64,000 nucleotides of DNA from Epiperipatus broadwayi (taxonomy: Eukaryota; Onychophora; Udeonychophora; Euonychophora; Peripatidae), in assembly GCA_028023455.1 (NCBI GenBank), contig JAQFVV010012398.1:5168682-5232681 (forward strand), read 5' to 3'. The translations under genes were made by a program, and so were the position numbers. This document shows positions 1 through 12,375 of the stretch, one piece after another; within the stretch, counting starts at the first letter, position 1; every line of letters begins with the position of its first letter. The notes beneath the pieces are model-generated. The model worked only from the letters and a program-made list of their open reading frames with translations. It ran no database searches and was not told where the DNA came from.

Positions 1-427
1 TATTGCATTGTAAAAAATTCAATTGCTAGTGAAGCTATACAAAGATTAAATGCAGTTTTTTCAAGGCATGGATTACCAGAAATAATTGTTTCTGATAATG
101 GTGTTGGATTCACTGCTCAAGAAATGGAAGATTTTTTCAAAAATAAAGGAATCACACATATCTGTGCACACTGTACCCCCTGAATCGAACGACCTGGCTG
201 AGATAATCATTCATATTAAAAAGGCCCTGAGAAAGACTAATAATATGAACATGCAAGAAGCTTTATATGAAGCTATGCTACTGCAACATTCCACGTCATT
301 GACGGTTATGGGTAAATCTCTGGCTGAGTTGCTGATGGGCAGGAAATTGCATATAAAACTAGCAATAGTTAACAGTGAATGTCAAGAAATTTATTTAGTA
401 TTGGGAAGCTTAAGTAATGAACAATAG
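1..427 (+). pseudogene. Ty3/gypsy integrase fragment (frameshifted)
   Basis: This is the integrase catalytic core of a Ty3/gypsy retrotransposon of the K02A2.6-like type, entering from the left edge. Frame 1 reads about 60 codons, including RHGLPEIIVSDNG, where the D of SDNG is the second acidic residue of the DDE triad, and hits a stop at 181-183. Frame 2 then takes over at about position 165-170 with a segment like the usual HPESNGLAER stretch (here VPPESNDLAE), followed by KKALRK and KSLAELLMGRKL, which match the region after the third catalytic residue. The expected glutamate of the PES/AER region is present as VPPESN. A frameshift near 170 and the missing upstream parts make it a dead copy. 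No LTR is visible next to it. Confidence 0.8.
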
Positions 428-1229
428 AATAAGTAATAAGTAATAGGCTCAGACTTTTTTATACAATTTGTTGCTTTTGATTCTAAAAAAAAAAGTAAAC
501 CTTTATATATTTGTTATTCAACTTAACTGTTTGCTTTAGTATATTTTTTGTGATTTTTTTTTTTTTTTTATATGTTAAATGAATATTGTGTATTCTCTTG
601 GAAACTAAAAGTCTGAAATTCTGCCATGTTTTTATCACTGATTTAGTGTAACATTTGCTTATTGTTTATTAGATAAAAATAGATTTCTATGATTTATTAA
701 TTATATTTCTTCAATCATTAATATAGATTTCTTTTTTAATCCAAAATCAGAATGACATACCAATTTATTTTAAAGGGAAGATTATATGTATCCACTATTT
801 TTATAGATCTGTAATTTAAAAGTAAGGTGGACTGATTGTTAAGTTCTTACAGCTGGAATCATGATATTAGTTACCAATTTTTCTATTGACAGAAGATTGC
901 ACGTAAACTTTCACCTGAATATGAATTTCTCTCAATCAAATCTTCTGGAATTTGAACACCTTAAACATAAAATTAAAAGGCAATTATTATTATTATTCTA
1001 AATGCAAATGATTTTTTTGACAGATTAACTATTAACAAAATATTGTAAAGCAAACTACAGAACCAGCAGATAGATTCAGCAGCTATTTTATGAAGTCCTT
1101 CAATTCTGCCACTGAAATTGTAGATTTGACAGAATGTAGTTCATAGTTTATGTTTGCCCACATTTGTGTTTATATTATACTAATCTATGTAAAAGCAATT
1201 AAAGAACATGTTGAGTATATTCAATTAAT

Positions 1230-1690
1230 GATTCATTTTATTCCTGCATAAATACTATATCTTGTATTGGAGAGAAAGTATTCATTTATTATTATTAACA
1301 CTCGCAAAAGCGTATGCACAATTAGCTTGAAAAGCTGATATTTGAATGTAATACAATTGTAAACATGCGCTATATAAAAATAAATGCTTATTTATATATG
1401 ATTAAGTTTCAGTTAGAGTGACGTTTAGTAAATTCTAGACAATTTCACCGACGTCATTCATTCAGACATCGTATATAGTAATTTAAAGTGAGTGTTCCAT
1501 CCTCATGCTTTCCTTGCCAGTACTTCAGATTTGCTCAGACATAAGCATTTGAGTTGCAGGAATAAGTGGATTCATTTTATTCCTGCATAAATACTATATC
1601 TTGTATTGGAGAGAAAGTATTCATTTATTATTATTAACACTCGCAAAAGCATATGCACAATTAGCTTGAAAGGCTGATATTTGAATGTAA
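1230..1690. repeat. 121-bp direct repeat pair with 219-bp spacer
   Basis: The segments 1230-1350 and 1570-1690 are nearly identical, differing at about two positions. Both start ATTCATTTTATTCCTGC and end GATATTTGAATGTAA. The 219-bp spacer is unrelated and a little richer in G and C. The arrangement resembles a terminal-repeat miniature element or a local duplication. The repeats do not have clear TG...CA ends and I see no target duplication. Confidence 0.7.
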
Positions 1691-2420
1691 CTATTGTAAT
1701 TATTATTAGTAATGATAATTTATATAATTAAGATTTTTAAAAATGGCATATGACTTATTTAATTTGTATTGAATCAGCATTAAATCTCAGGATCTTTTGC
1801 CAAAAGTATATTCATTAATTCCTTAGTGTCTTACTGTTTTTGATACAAAACACTTGACATTTTGTACCAAACATTTGTTAAATTAGAGTTTGTTTGCATG
1901 GAATAAAATGTGCAAGTGTTTATTTAAAAATTTGTAAGTGCAAGAATGAAATTTTATGAATATGGTTCAAGATACAAATTTCATCACTTAGTTTGAATAA
2001 TGCAAAAATATAATATTGTATGCACTTTGCAGTTTAATACAGTATTTAGGGTAAAGCAGACCTGAGAACTAAACATTCCTGAATCAGCTTAACTTATTAT
2101 TTCTGATGCTTATATGATTCGCTGAAAAAGTAATCATATGATTATTTTCAAAAGCATTATACATTATTATAAAAATTAGGAATGAAAAGCAAGAAAGAAG
2201 AAAAAACATTACTTGTGTTAGTTCGTGATACTAATAATTATTCTGAAAACTAGAACATTCACAAATGGTATTTGAGGAATATTTTTTTTAATAATGAAAA
2301 TGAAATAAATATTGGATCATCCATTAATCTCAAATCTTTATTAAAAATAATATTGACAAATTATAATTTGAAAAGTTTAAATGTACATTATAAAAATGCT
2401 TGTGTATAGCAATTTATATA

Positions 2421-2530
2421 ATGAGCTTACAAATAGCTCTTAACAAGCTTTTCAGAATATCTCTGGTTTCTGCTACGTCTAAGGTTGGGGATATTCTGAA
2501 AAGCTTGTTAAGAGCTATTTGCAAGCTCAT
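2421..2530. repeat. Near-perfect hairpin, 41-bp arms
   Basis: The arm 2421-2461 is the reverse complement of 2490-2530 with one mismatch, around a 28-nt loop. The arms are of mixed composition, not simple AT. This could be a foldback mini-element or, if transcribed, a long hairpin RNA. No coding content. Confidence 0.85.
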
Positions 2531-3747
2531 ATAACATTTGTAATACAACCTTGTTAAATTAGGTCATGTGACATATGACTTGATTTCTTTGTAATAGCAT
2601 AAAGGAAAAAAATAATTTTATGTACTGAAAAATAATTTTGAAATAGGACCTATATAAATTTTCACATTTTATTAAAAGAATTAAAATTATTTCCATATTC
2701 CATGACTATCACATAAATTAAAATTTTTTTCAATTTTAATATCGCAACTATTCATTAATATCAAAACGCAGACCATTCTCTCTCACTATGCATGCCTATA
2801 AGGTATTAAATATCTGAGTCTTCATATTCATGTTGACAGCTCAATCATGGAGATTCAGATTTTATATTTCTAGCTCAACTGAAGAGCAAAAGCTTTTTGT
2901 GTTCAGCACACATAGTAAGAAATAAAAATTCAGAAAAGTAAAAAAAAAAAAAATCACATAATTTCTTTATTATTAAAATTAATAATGGAAGAAAAAAAAT
3001 CTCTTAAGTATGTAGTTTAGAAAATTAGTAATTAAAAATCCATTTTTGATACTATAAAGACATGTTTAACAGCATTAGAAAGCTAAAAAAATATTGATTA
3101 AAATGTCAGACATGTGTAGTAAATATCTTCTTTGTACCGATTTCAACCAAAGATAAAGTAATTTAAAATGTAGTTTGGGCATTGTCAGTCATAATAATAA
3201 TAAACAAATTATAAGTCACAATTGTACTTGCATATGAATGACAATGCCTATGTTAATGTATCAAGTAAATAAATATGTTTTGAAAAAAAAATGAGACTGG
3301 TTATTTACGGAAAAAAAATTAAATTGTAAATCACATTAATTTTAATAATTTTTTACAGAATACTCATTGACATGTCATTGAATATCAGCATTCCATGTAA
3401 CACAGTTTGAGGACTGCTGATAAGTGTTTGTAAATGAATTATGTGATACTTTGTTAATGATCAGACTTGATTATAACAAAAAATATTTAATTTTTATTCA
3501 AATGTAATATAGTTTAGTTATTATTAATAATAAAATTATAGTTTTTACTCAGTTTGTTTCTTTAGTCTTGTTTTAAAATCATTCGTCTTTAGGAAATCTT
3601 TATTATTGGATATTTTTTTCCCCTTATAATAAAATAGATTTGTTTGATTCTGTATTGGAAATTATTATGTTGTTTTCAAAGAGATTTTTATCTTTAAAAT
3701 AATTGAAATTTATATTCCTGTAATCCTTTTTTTTTCATGTTTTTCAG

Positions 3748-3870
3748 CTGGATTCTGCCCATACAGTTCTGTTGGCTTATTCTCCTGAACAACTTAGTTA
3801 TATAGAAATCAAGGATTTTCATGTTGATACCAAATTATTCACGCATCTTATGCATGCATGGGCAAAGAAA
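3748..3870 (+). CDS. POLRMT: POLRMT-like gene, internal exon 1 of 3 seen
   Basis: This 123-nt exon (41 codons, phase 0 at both ends) is flanked by a strong acceptor (T-rich tract, TTTTTCAG) and a good donor (GTAAGAAT). It ends FTHLMHAWAKK and continues, when spliced to 41033, as GEFEKIEEL, giving a complete pentatricopeptide-like helix-turn-helix. The pattern W-A-[KR]-x-G-x-F in this setting matches my recollection of the PPR region in the N-terminal extension of animal mitochondrial RNA polymerase, the single-subunit enzyme that transcribes mtDNA. The catalytic domain is not in the window, so another PPR protein remains possible. The splice structure is seen; the gene identity is inferred from the three exons together. 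Confidence 0.65.
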
Positions 3871-5339
3871 GTAAGAATATGATTTGTTTATTTATATATT
3901 TTCAAGTGTTTCTATAAAAAATTGTATTAATATTGTACTGTTTTCCAGTAGATTAGGCCTTATTTTATGTACTATAAAGTGCTAGTTAATTGAACTATTT
4001 AAAAAAAAAAATTCCATTCATGTATGAGCTTGGATACTTCAAGAACATATTTATATTTTCTGATTAACTAATCTAATATTTATTACGATTTGCATTGCCG
4101 GTAGAGTTAGTTTTAATTTAAGAGGATGCCAGGGTTTGTAGACCCACTAACTCTCATCACGCAGATTCTTAGGAAATAACTAAAGGTAAAATTGGGATTT
4201 TGATTCCTCATCACTAAGCTTTTATATGAATTTTCCCTGGGCTTTACTATTAAACAAGCATATTGGCAGAGGTAATTTATACATTTCTCACACAATTATT
4301 TAACAATAATCTAATAAATTAAATTTAAGAACGTACAATGAAAAATTGATATTAAAGGTAAATATTTTATTAAGACAAATTAAAATATTTAAACGAGAAT
4401 TATTAATAAATTGGAAATAACATACACATGCTCATCCAGATAATAATATTTATCAAATAATGAATTCAAACAGTTCATATTTCAATTTTCCAATCAGCGG
4501 TAAATGAAAGTTCCTTGAATAATAAAACGGCGAATGTCTCTATCGGTGTTATAAGCATTGAATCAGACACAAGTTAGGGTATGAATAATAACTTACTGGT
4601 AAATTCCGCTGATTTATATAGATTATAGATTATTGTAGCATATATGTATTTCTTGAGATGCAGAGCTCATTAACTTTGATTTCTTCTGTCGACATTTTCA
4701 CATTCCTGGTTCGCTTTAAGGCTAGACTCGAAAGTTTTTGGAGTGACCTCTTTATGATGAAAGGTGTCCACAAATACTCTGGTTTCCACTCCCACTTGAA
4801 GACTTAGTTCAGCCTATGACTACTCCTGGATGGAGAAATTATCCAGGACCTACGGAAACTGCCAACCAAAAGCTTCAAGACAAGACGAGATGCTCTTTGC
4901 AGTTGTCTTCTTTTTATACTCTTGGACAGTTTTGAGATTATCTGTGCATATATTTTTATCCTTTGTTTTATTATCAAAATACAAGTTGATAATCTTGTAC
5001 ATTCCTTATTACTTTTTAACTACAAAGTTACATTTTCTATAAATTATTTCAGCCATCTTTAATTAACGTTAGAAGGATATTACTCTGATAGTAATCATAT
5101 GTGTTTGGAATGTCTTTCTTTTATTTATCTGGATAAACAATCTGTATGCCTTTCTATTCCCCTTAATTTTAACTTTAATTAAATAGATAATATCAAGTAT
5201 AAATAATCTTCATCGTATGTATTTAAAAAAATGAATTACATTAAAAAAAATTAAATAGTATTTATTGAACTATTTCTATTTTTTTTTAGCTTTTAAATAC
5301 CATATATATATAAATGGTACAATATATATATATATATAT
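3871..5339 (+). other. Start of the ~37-kb POLRMT-like intron
   Basis: Intronic sequence. I see no gene. It has mixed AT-rich DNA with a slightly more complex patch at 4640-4900 that has short open frames but no domain I can recognise, then ends in an AT dinucleotide run at about 5319-5339, into which the LTR at 5340 appears to be inserted. Confidence 0.5.
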
Positions 5340-6936
5340 TGTGACAGAATGGGTTCGAACCCAATCACAAATAATATTAATCGGTATTTAAACATATATG
5401 TAGATATATAATATTTAATTTTATTACGTGGTGGTGGTTACAAATACACAAATACGGGGAAGGGACTCTGTCATTTTGAAATGATATATATGTGTATGTG
5501 ACAAATGTGTGTATGAATGGATTAAGTAGTTGAAAGGAGAGAAACGAGATTTTTTGTTTCACGTTTAAAAAACTAGGGTTTCCCGCAGAAATGAGATTTC
5601 ACTTTCTTTTATGTACAATAAAAGCTATGATAAAAGTTTTCACGCGTCAACCAGATCTGGTTAGTCAGCATTGAAACAGGAAGTGAAATCAAAAGAAACT
5701 TCTAGAACAAATGGAGGGGGCTATAAAAGAGAGTCACCCATAATGCATTTTGTCTTGGCCCTGCAGAATTACAGCCGTGAACAGTAAATCGCAAATCCAG
5801 AATATTAAAAGTTTTAATATTTTTTTTATGTAATGGCGGATCCAAAAGAAATGTCGGGGTAAGAACATACCGTGTCAGATTCAAACCCCTAATTCCAACC
5901 AACTGTAGCTGCCTCGCCCAATAATATCAAGATGCCTTGGAATAAAATATCATTCCCAATGTGAAACCAAGTAGAACCTTGTCAACCAACGGACATGAAG
6001 ATCGGGAACCTTCACATTGAATTACCTGTTATTACCTGTGATGAACGGAACTCTTTAAAATAAATAAATCTGCTTCCACTAATTCCCCGGGGAAAATTCA
6101 GGTAAAGAACTTTAAGTACTGATTTTTCTTTTCTTTTATGAGAAAGAAATTTTGTTGTTTATAATAAGTGAAGGTGACAATCTAAGTTAATTTAATGAAA
6201 TTTTCTTAAAGTCTTATTTAATTGCGGACGTAAATAACGTAATTATTGTCGGAGGTCACATGAAATAAACTTTTCTTAGTATCAACCTTCACTACTTGAT
6301 TTATGTGTGATAAATCTATTGGAAAGAATGGCTATGTGTATGTATCAGAATGACAAGAGTAGTAATTACATTTTTTTTATATAATATTAAATATAGAAAG
6401 AAAAGTAGAGTGTTGAATTATTTATTTATTTTTTATCTAAAAGATCAAAGAATAATAGTGATCTTTATAAGTCTTTAATAAAAACTGATTTGATAATGAA
6501 ACTCAAATCAAATCTTATTGTGATATTTATTTGCAGATCCATTTATTTATTTATTTTTTATGTGTGTTTAAAAAAAAGAACTCTTAACTCCATTCGTAAC
6601 TACTCCCGGCTGTGACGCCACCCGACCATGAGACTGAGCTAGCCGATGGTCAAAACCCCTCTCACGTTATGTAAGATAGTGTTCTTGTTGGTAATATATT
6701 CACTTCGCGTAATTCTTATATTCGTATAAGATTGGCGCTTGGAGTCCTTCGGATGACCATAAATACGCGTTGGGGATATATTACAGTTATGAAAACGAAT
6801 CCAGAAGTTTTGAATAACAATATTTAAGTCAAAACCATTTTAATTAAATATAACTACGTAGGCACTATGTTTGCTATATCGTAGATATATATTCAGTAGT
6901 GTACTCTATCTAGTGAGAGGTATGGGTTTTGTTACA
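5340..6936 (+). mobile_element. Solo LTR of a Ty3/gypsy-like element (LTR-1)
   Basis: The segment begins TGTGACAG and ends GTTACA, the TG...CA form of retroviral-type LTRs, and both sides abut ATAT runs (ATAT at 5336-5339 and 6937-6940), consistent with a 4-bp target duplication although the flanks are low complexity. The first 30 bases form a hairpin (TGTGAC...GTCACA-like arms around GGGTTCGAACCC). A TATA box lies at 5722-5728. The segment shares short blocks with the LTR-like region from 14065, including AAATGTCGGGGTAA, CCCCGGGG followed by TTCAGGTAA, and GAGCTAGC. No internal region or second LTR is present, so it is best read as a recombined solo LTR. Confidence 0.6.
5718..5732 (+). promoter_or_regulatory. 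TATA box in LTR-1
   Basis: GGGGGCTATAAAAGAG contains a canonical TATAAAA at 5722-5728 about 380 bases into the LTR, where a U3 promoter would be expected. A start site would be roughly 25-30 bases downstream. Confidence 0.5.
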
Positions 6937-9900
6937 ATATATATTTCATTTCGCTTTTTTTTTATTAGTTTATATATTATGAATTATTTCGAATACTTTC
7001 ATATACCTTTTTCCAATAATATTTTATTATAACATTCTAGCAGTATCTACTGAAGTGCAATTGTCATCAGAGAACTTTTTTTTTTGATAAAATAATATAA
7101 TAGGAGTCAACTGAAATTGTTAGAATTTGTTACAAAAAAGGTGTGTGCAAATGTTGAAATAATTAGAAAAACTATAGTAAAAAAAGATTTAAATATAATT
7201 AGTAAGAAACTACTTTCTTATTTTATTTTTCATTAATAATACTGTATATTTTTATCTATCAGTAGACATATCTAGATACATATTTGTAATATTTATAGTT
7301 TTTGAATTTTTCATTTTATTCTATACTTTATTCAAAAGCATGCCTAGAAGAAGAAATGCCTTGATAACAGATTTTGTAGTTTGAGAGACTTCTTTGTTTG
7401 TCTGGTTCAACATGATTAATCATGATCAGTTTGAAACTACGTTATTATATTTGATAGATTATTTATGTCCAGAGAAGTTAGATATTTACTTGAAGTCAAT
7501 ATCTTGTGGAAATTCTGCTTAAATAGTTTGAGTTCATCTTATTATTTATCTTGGCAATGGATTTTTGGTAGAATCTATGATCATCTCTAGTTTTGTGGAG
7601 TTATCATCACTTATAGTTGAGTTGATTATGGAAACAATCTATTCGGTAGCAATCTATTCGATTATCTACATTCCGTTTTCTCTTTAATTGTTTTTTAAAA
7701 CATTGCATTGACATCATGAAAGAATACTGGGATGACTAATCAATCAATTGAAGATTCTTTAAATTTGGAAAAGGGATTTATCATAATACTACTATGTAAT
7801 TTATAAATTCAAGATGGAATCTAAAACTTCATTACTTTTCATTAATAGGTTTTTTTTGTTTTTGTGATCTTTTAGTATTATTAGTCTATTCAATTTTTTT
7901 TTGTTTTGAGAATGTGGGATGGGGAGGGGGGAGTGGGAGAGGAGGATCAATTCTAAGTTTTCAGGATGTCTTTGGATTTTTCATCTTCATAGTATCAAAA
8001 TTAATTGATGTAGAATTTCGAACAACTTCCTTTAGTATTTCTAATTTTCAGATTTGTTTTGGAAATTTTTGACTTTAAAAATTTCTTCTTTCTTATTTGC
8101 TTTTTAAAAAGTGCGGAGGGGGTAAGAAGATGATAAATTGTAGAAGTGTTGTTGACTTTGATGAAAATAATAATTATCAGCTACGTTCAATACAAAGTGC
8201 AAATCAAACCAACAATCCAAATAAAAATAAACTGGCTGGTTTTGAAACAACCACAACAAATTAACCAAAAAAAAAAAAGCTTAAAAAATTAAATTTCTTT
8301 CTTATTGATTTGGATTCCCACCACCCCATTCGATAGTTGTTTATTTTTGACTTGACAAAAATCGAAAAATAAAAGACATCGTTGCTTTCGTTTTGAACCA
8401 AATAATTTATTGGCAGCATTCATGGTCACTACAAAATCGCTCTAAACTCCCTCTTACCTTTCTTTTTTCCATCATAGATTATCTGAGATCTCTAAATGAA
8501 GAATATAAGGATATTTATTTTTACTTTTTTTTTTTAAATTAAAAACTAAAAATAAAAAAGTGATAAAACAATTTAAATAAGCACCTCCAAATGTAATGTT
8601 TCCTGTTGCTTTTCCAATAAAAACATTTTAACAATATGATCAATGAAGAACACAAAGTTTATTTTTAAATAAATTTCAAACAAGTTAAATATTTATTGTT
8701 ATATATAGCAACAGGAAAATGTTTCCTTTTTATCTGTTATTTTACTGTTATATTTTTTTGAACAATACGAATTCAGATTTTAGGTATTAAATTTATCAAT
8801 TAATTATCGCAAAATTATTTGGTGTGTAGAAGCAATGTTTTAAAGAAACAATATGGAGAAAATGGAAATTCTGTTAATGAAATGACATTATTAATTGTAT
8901 ATAAGATAGTATATTTAGAATCCTGTTTTTGATTTTGTATCAACTTGCTGAATACTTATAAATTCAGTATGTATATATTAAATAATTAAGAAAAATGGAA
9001 AATTTGTTATTCTATAAAAGTGTTTGATTAGTATTTTAGTGGTTATTATAACTCTCAAAGAAACTTAATTATACTTTATAGAAGATTTGAATTCCATGAA
9101 TTTAGTTTAAAAAACAAACATTAGATTAAGATGGATTTTATTTTATCAAAATCTCTTAATTAATAAAACAAATGTCATATTTTTTATGTATTTTTTTTTA
9201 AAGACAATTCTTATTTCACAATAACTTCACTTGCATGATATTAAAGATAAAATATTATATGTTTCATAAAGCTGATATCCCACTAAAAACAAATCAAACT
9301 AAGAAAATAAAGAATTTAAATATTTTTTGATGTTGACAATTTTAATACATTGTTGTAAAGCAGATATTTTGTTAATAAATTTATCTTGGCATTGTGTAAT
9401 TAAAGTGATATATCAAAATTCTTATATTTCATACTACTGTTTTTTTTAAAAATAAAATAATTTTGCCATTTCATTTTTAATTCAGGATTCTTTTATGAAA
9501 ACATCAATTTTGAGAGCAGAATCATTCTTATCTAGCAAAATAAATATAAGATTAATTTGTTTTCAAATGTTAACAAATTTTCATAAATTAGGATTTGTAA
9601 GTGCAAGTATACATTAATAACTGCATTTATATATATATAAATAAATGCTTCCACAACAAACTTTGGATTTGCTTTTTTTTTTTAATACACTAAGTAATTT
9701 TTTTTTCTGGAGAATAAATTTAAAATAATAATTTATTGAGAGTATTGGTTAATGTAAATTATTAATAAAAAATATAATTATTTACTGTTTACCTTAAATT
9801 ACTTACCATTGCCTTCTAAAATGTTCATTAATGAATTCTCTGATTTTTTTAAAAAAGTAATTTTTACAAAAATATTTATAAAAACTATTATGAGATTTAT

Positions 9901-12375
9901 GGACATGCAGAATTCATCATTTTATGAGAGAAGGAATTTTGTATAAAATGAAATAATATACACATATTTAGTACATGCCAATTTCCCACTAAATTAAGGG
10001 AAATTAATATTATATTTTGTAGCAATTGTTATAGCGATATCGAAATTACATTGTGAGTATATTTTGTAAAATTATGTATGTGCTTACTTACACATGTACA
10101 TACATACAAAATGGAAATAAATGAGGAATGAAGTATTCATGCACAGAAAATGATTATGTGAAATAAAGATTTTATTTATTCGTTAAATACAAGCTGATAT
10201 ATTCATTTAACTAATTTTCATAGAGAAGGCAATCCAAGAAATGTATAAATAAAGCAAAACGTTTTCATATGTAAATGAAGTCAATAATATGCAAAGAAGA
10301 TACATGGCTCTCTCTTTCTCGCTCTTATTTGAAGAAGTAGAAGAGGAAAATAATTAACTATCAAATTAAAAATTATACAGAAGTGCCAACTTTTTTTAAA
10401 ATTACTTTGATTTATTAAAACTTATGGAAATACTCATTATATTCAGATGTTCTTTGAATATGGAGCAATAGACTGAAGCAAGTAGCACATCAGCTCTTAT
10501 GCTTAGTACATTCTCCAGTATTTTCCCTGTCAACTACTAGAAGCTGCTAAAGAGGGAACATGTAACTATATTCAGTGTTTATGTGGTAATAATTAAAGGA
10601 GGAAAGATTCAAAGGAAGAAGAAAAACTTTCAAGACAAAACAGTAAGATAGTTTAATTAAAAGGGGGACGCTTTAATATTTTATATTGTTTTTTGGATAA
10701 TCAAGACAAATAAATAAAAAGACATATTGAACTATAAAAATATAGAATGAAAACCGAAATTTGAGATTGTCAAATAAGACATTATATTTTGTTCATTAAT
10801 GAATGGGAATAATAAAATCTTAAATTTAAATTATTCACTAAGGGAACTATATTATAATTGACCAAGAATAATATGAAAAACTATTTTAATGAAAGTTGCA
10901 TTGAAATAAATAATAATTTCTTTTTCATATAAATATGTGAGAAGTTATAATGAACAGTTAGAAAGATAAAAGATTTGGACTTTTGTTTTGATATTCAACT
11001 TGAGAAGTATTTAAGAGGAAATTTGCAAATAATACTCCATTTATTAATTTTTTTTTATTAATAAATTATTTTATTGTTTATTAATTTGTCTGATTGTTAT
11101 TTTTATGCATATACTAAAGCAAATATTTGATATAATGCTTTTATATTTTCTAAAAAAAGTATACCAATTAATTATATCTAATTAGCATAGTCATAATATC
11201 TTTTGTTTTATATAACACATGTTACTAATTATACAGCAATAGTGCCACACATACGACTCAAAGAAACCTCCCCATAGCTCTGAGAACATGCTCCTGGATA
11301 TGCAAAGTTTGGAATGCGCAATTGTAGAAGCAAAGAGTTATTAATATCTGTATTGAGGTGATTTTTATAATCCCAAATCTAACTCTTCAATTTTATTGCT
11401 ATATAATTGTTGATTATTTATTTGACAGATTATTTTAAAACTCATTTGATTTTCATTTTTGATTATCTGCATCACCGGTTGGCTGCTCTGTGCATAGTTA
11501 CTATTCCAATTTATTTGTTTGTATGTAATGTTCCACAGCAATATGTAAAATAGTTAAATTAAGCTGACAGATATCATCATCAAAGGAAACTCATAGCATC
11601 TCTTTTATACATAATATGGTATTTTGACAGCTCACGCTGGGCTAATTTGAATATTGAAAAACGTTTCAAGATTCAAATTCTCATTCATCCATTCTCAGTT
11701 GGTATATTGAAGTAAGAGTCTTCAGCAATTCATTTTCCCCATTATACTTATTTTTAATTACCAATAGTTTTTACTTAGAGCAGGTCTGTACTTATATCAA
11801 CTTTAGAGATATTAAAACTATTGATTGTGTAAGAACTAAATTTCCATAAATAACAGTATGATTTAAAATCAGCTCCTTTCTTAAGAAGTCAACGGATTTT
11901 TCTAATTCTAAATCTTAATATATTTTGTATTTTATTTAAAACATATTCATTAAATTTAATATTCCAATTAAGATATGAATAAACCACAATGTTGTATATA
12001 TAACATTTTCCTACTTCATTAAGAATTGTAATGAGCAATCCAAAAACATTTGAATATCTTCTGATATACAAAATTAAAATTTATGTATGGTGATATTTAT
12101 ATTTTATCTATTGTATTAAATAATAATAACTAATATAAAAAAATAAATTATAGTGTTACTTTATGTAAATTGTAATCTTTAGTTGATGTATGTTGAATTT
12201 ACATATAATGATGTCTTTGTTTTATCTATTGTATTAAATAATAATTATAGTATTTTCTTAAGCAAATTTTAATCTTTAATTGTTCTGTATTGAATATTCA
12301 AAAAATTTTAGGTTATTTATTTTTTATTTTGATAAATCCAATTATGAATTAAATTTTTTATATTGTATTTTAATA
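6937..12375. other. AT-rich intronic DNA without recognisable genes
   Basis: About 5.4 kb of AT-rich sequence with long T and A runs. Short open frames occur but none shows protein-like composition or a domain. A purine-rich patch at 7910-7945 resembles a polypurine tract, but no LTR follows it. No RNA gene recognised. Confidence 0.5.

Larger units (their letters stand above)
428..3747. other. AT-rich non-coding stretch upstream of first recognised exon
   Basis: No coding region is recognisable here. It is AT-rich with many A and T runs and ends in a polypyrimidine tract and AG just before the exon at 3748. It may be an intron of the same gene, since that exon opens with a splice acceptor and not a start codon. 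It holds the direct repeat pair at 1230-1690 and the hairpin at 2421-2530. Confidence 0.6.
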
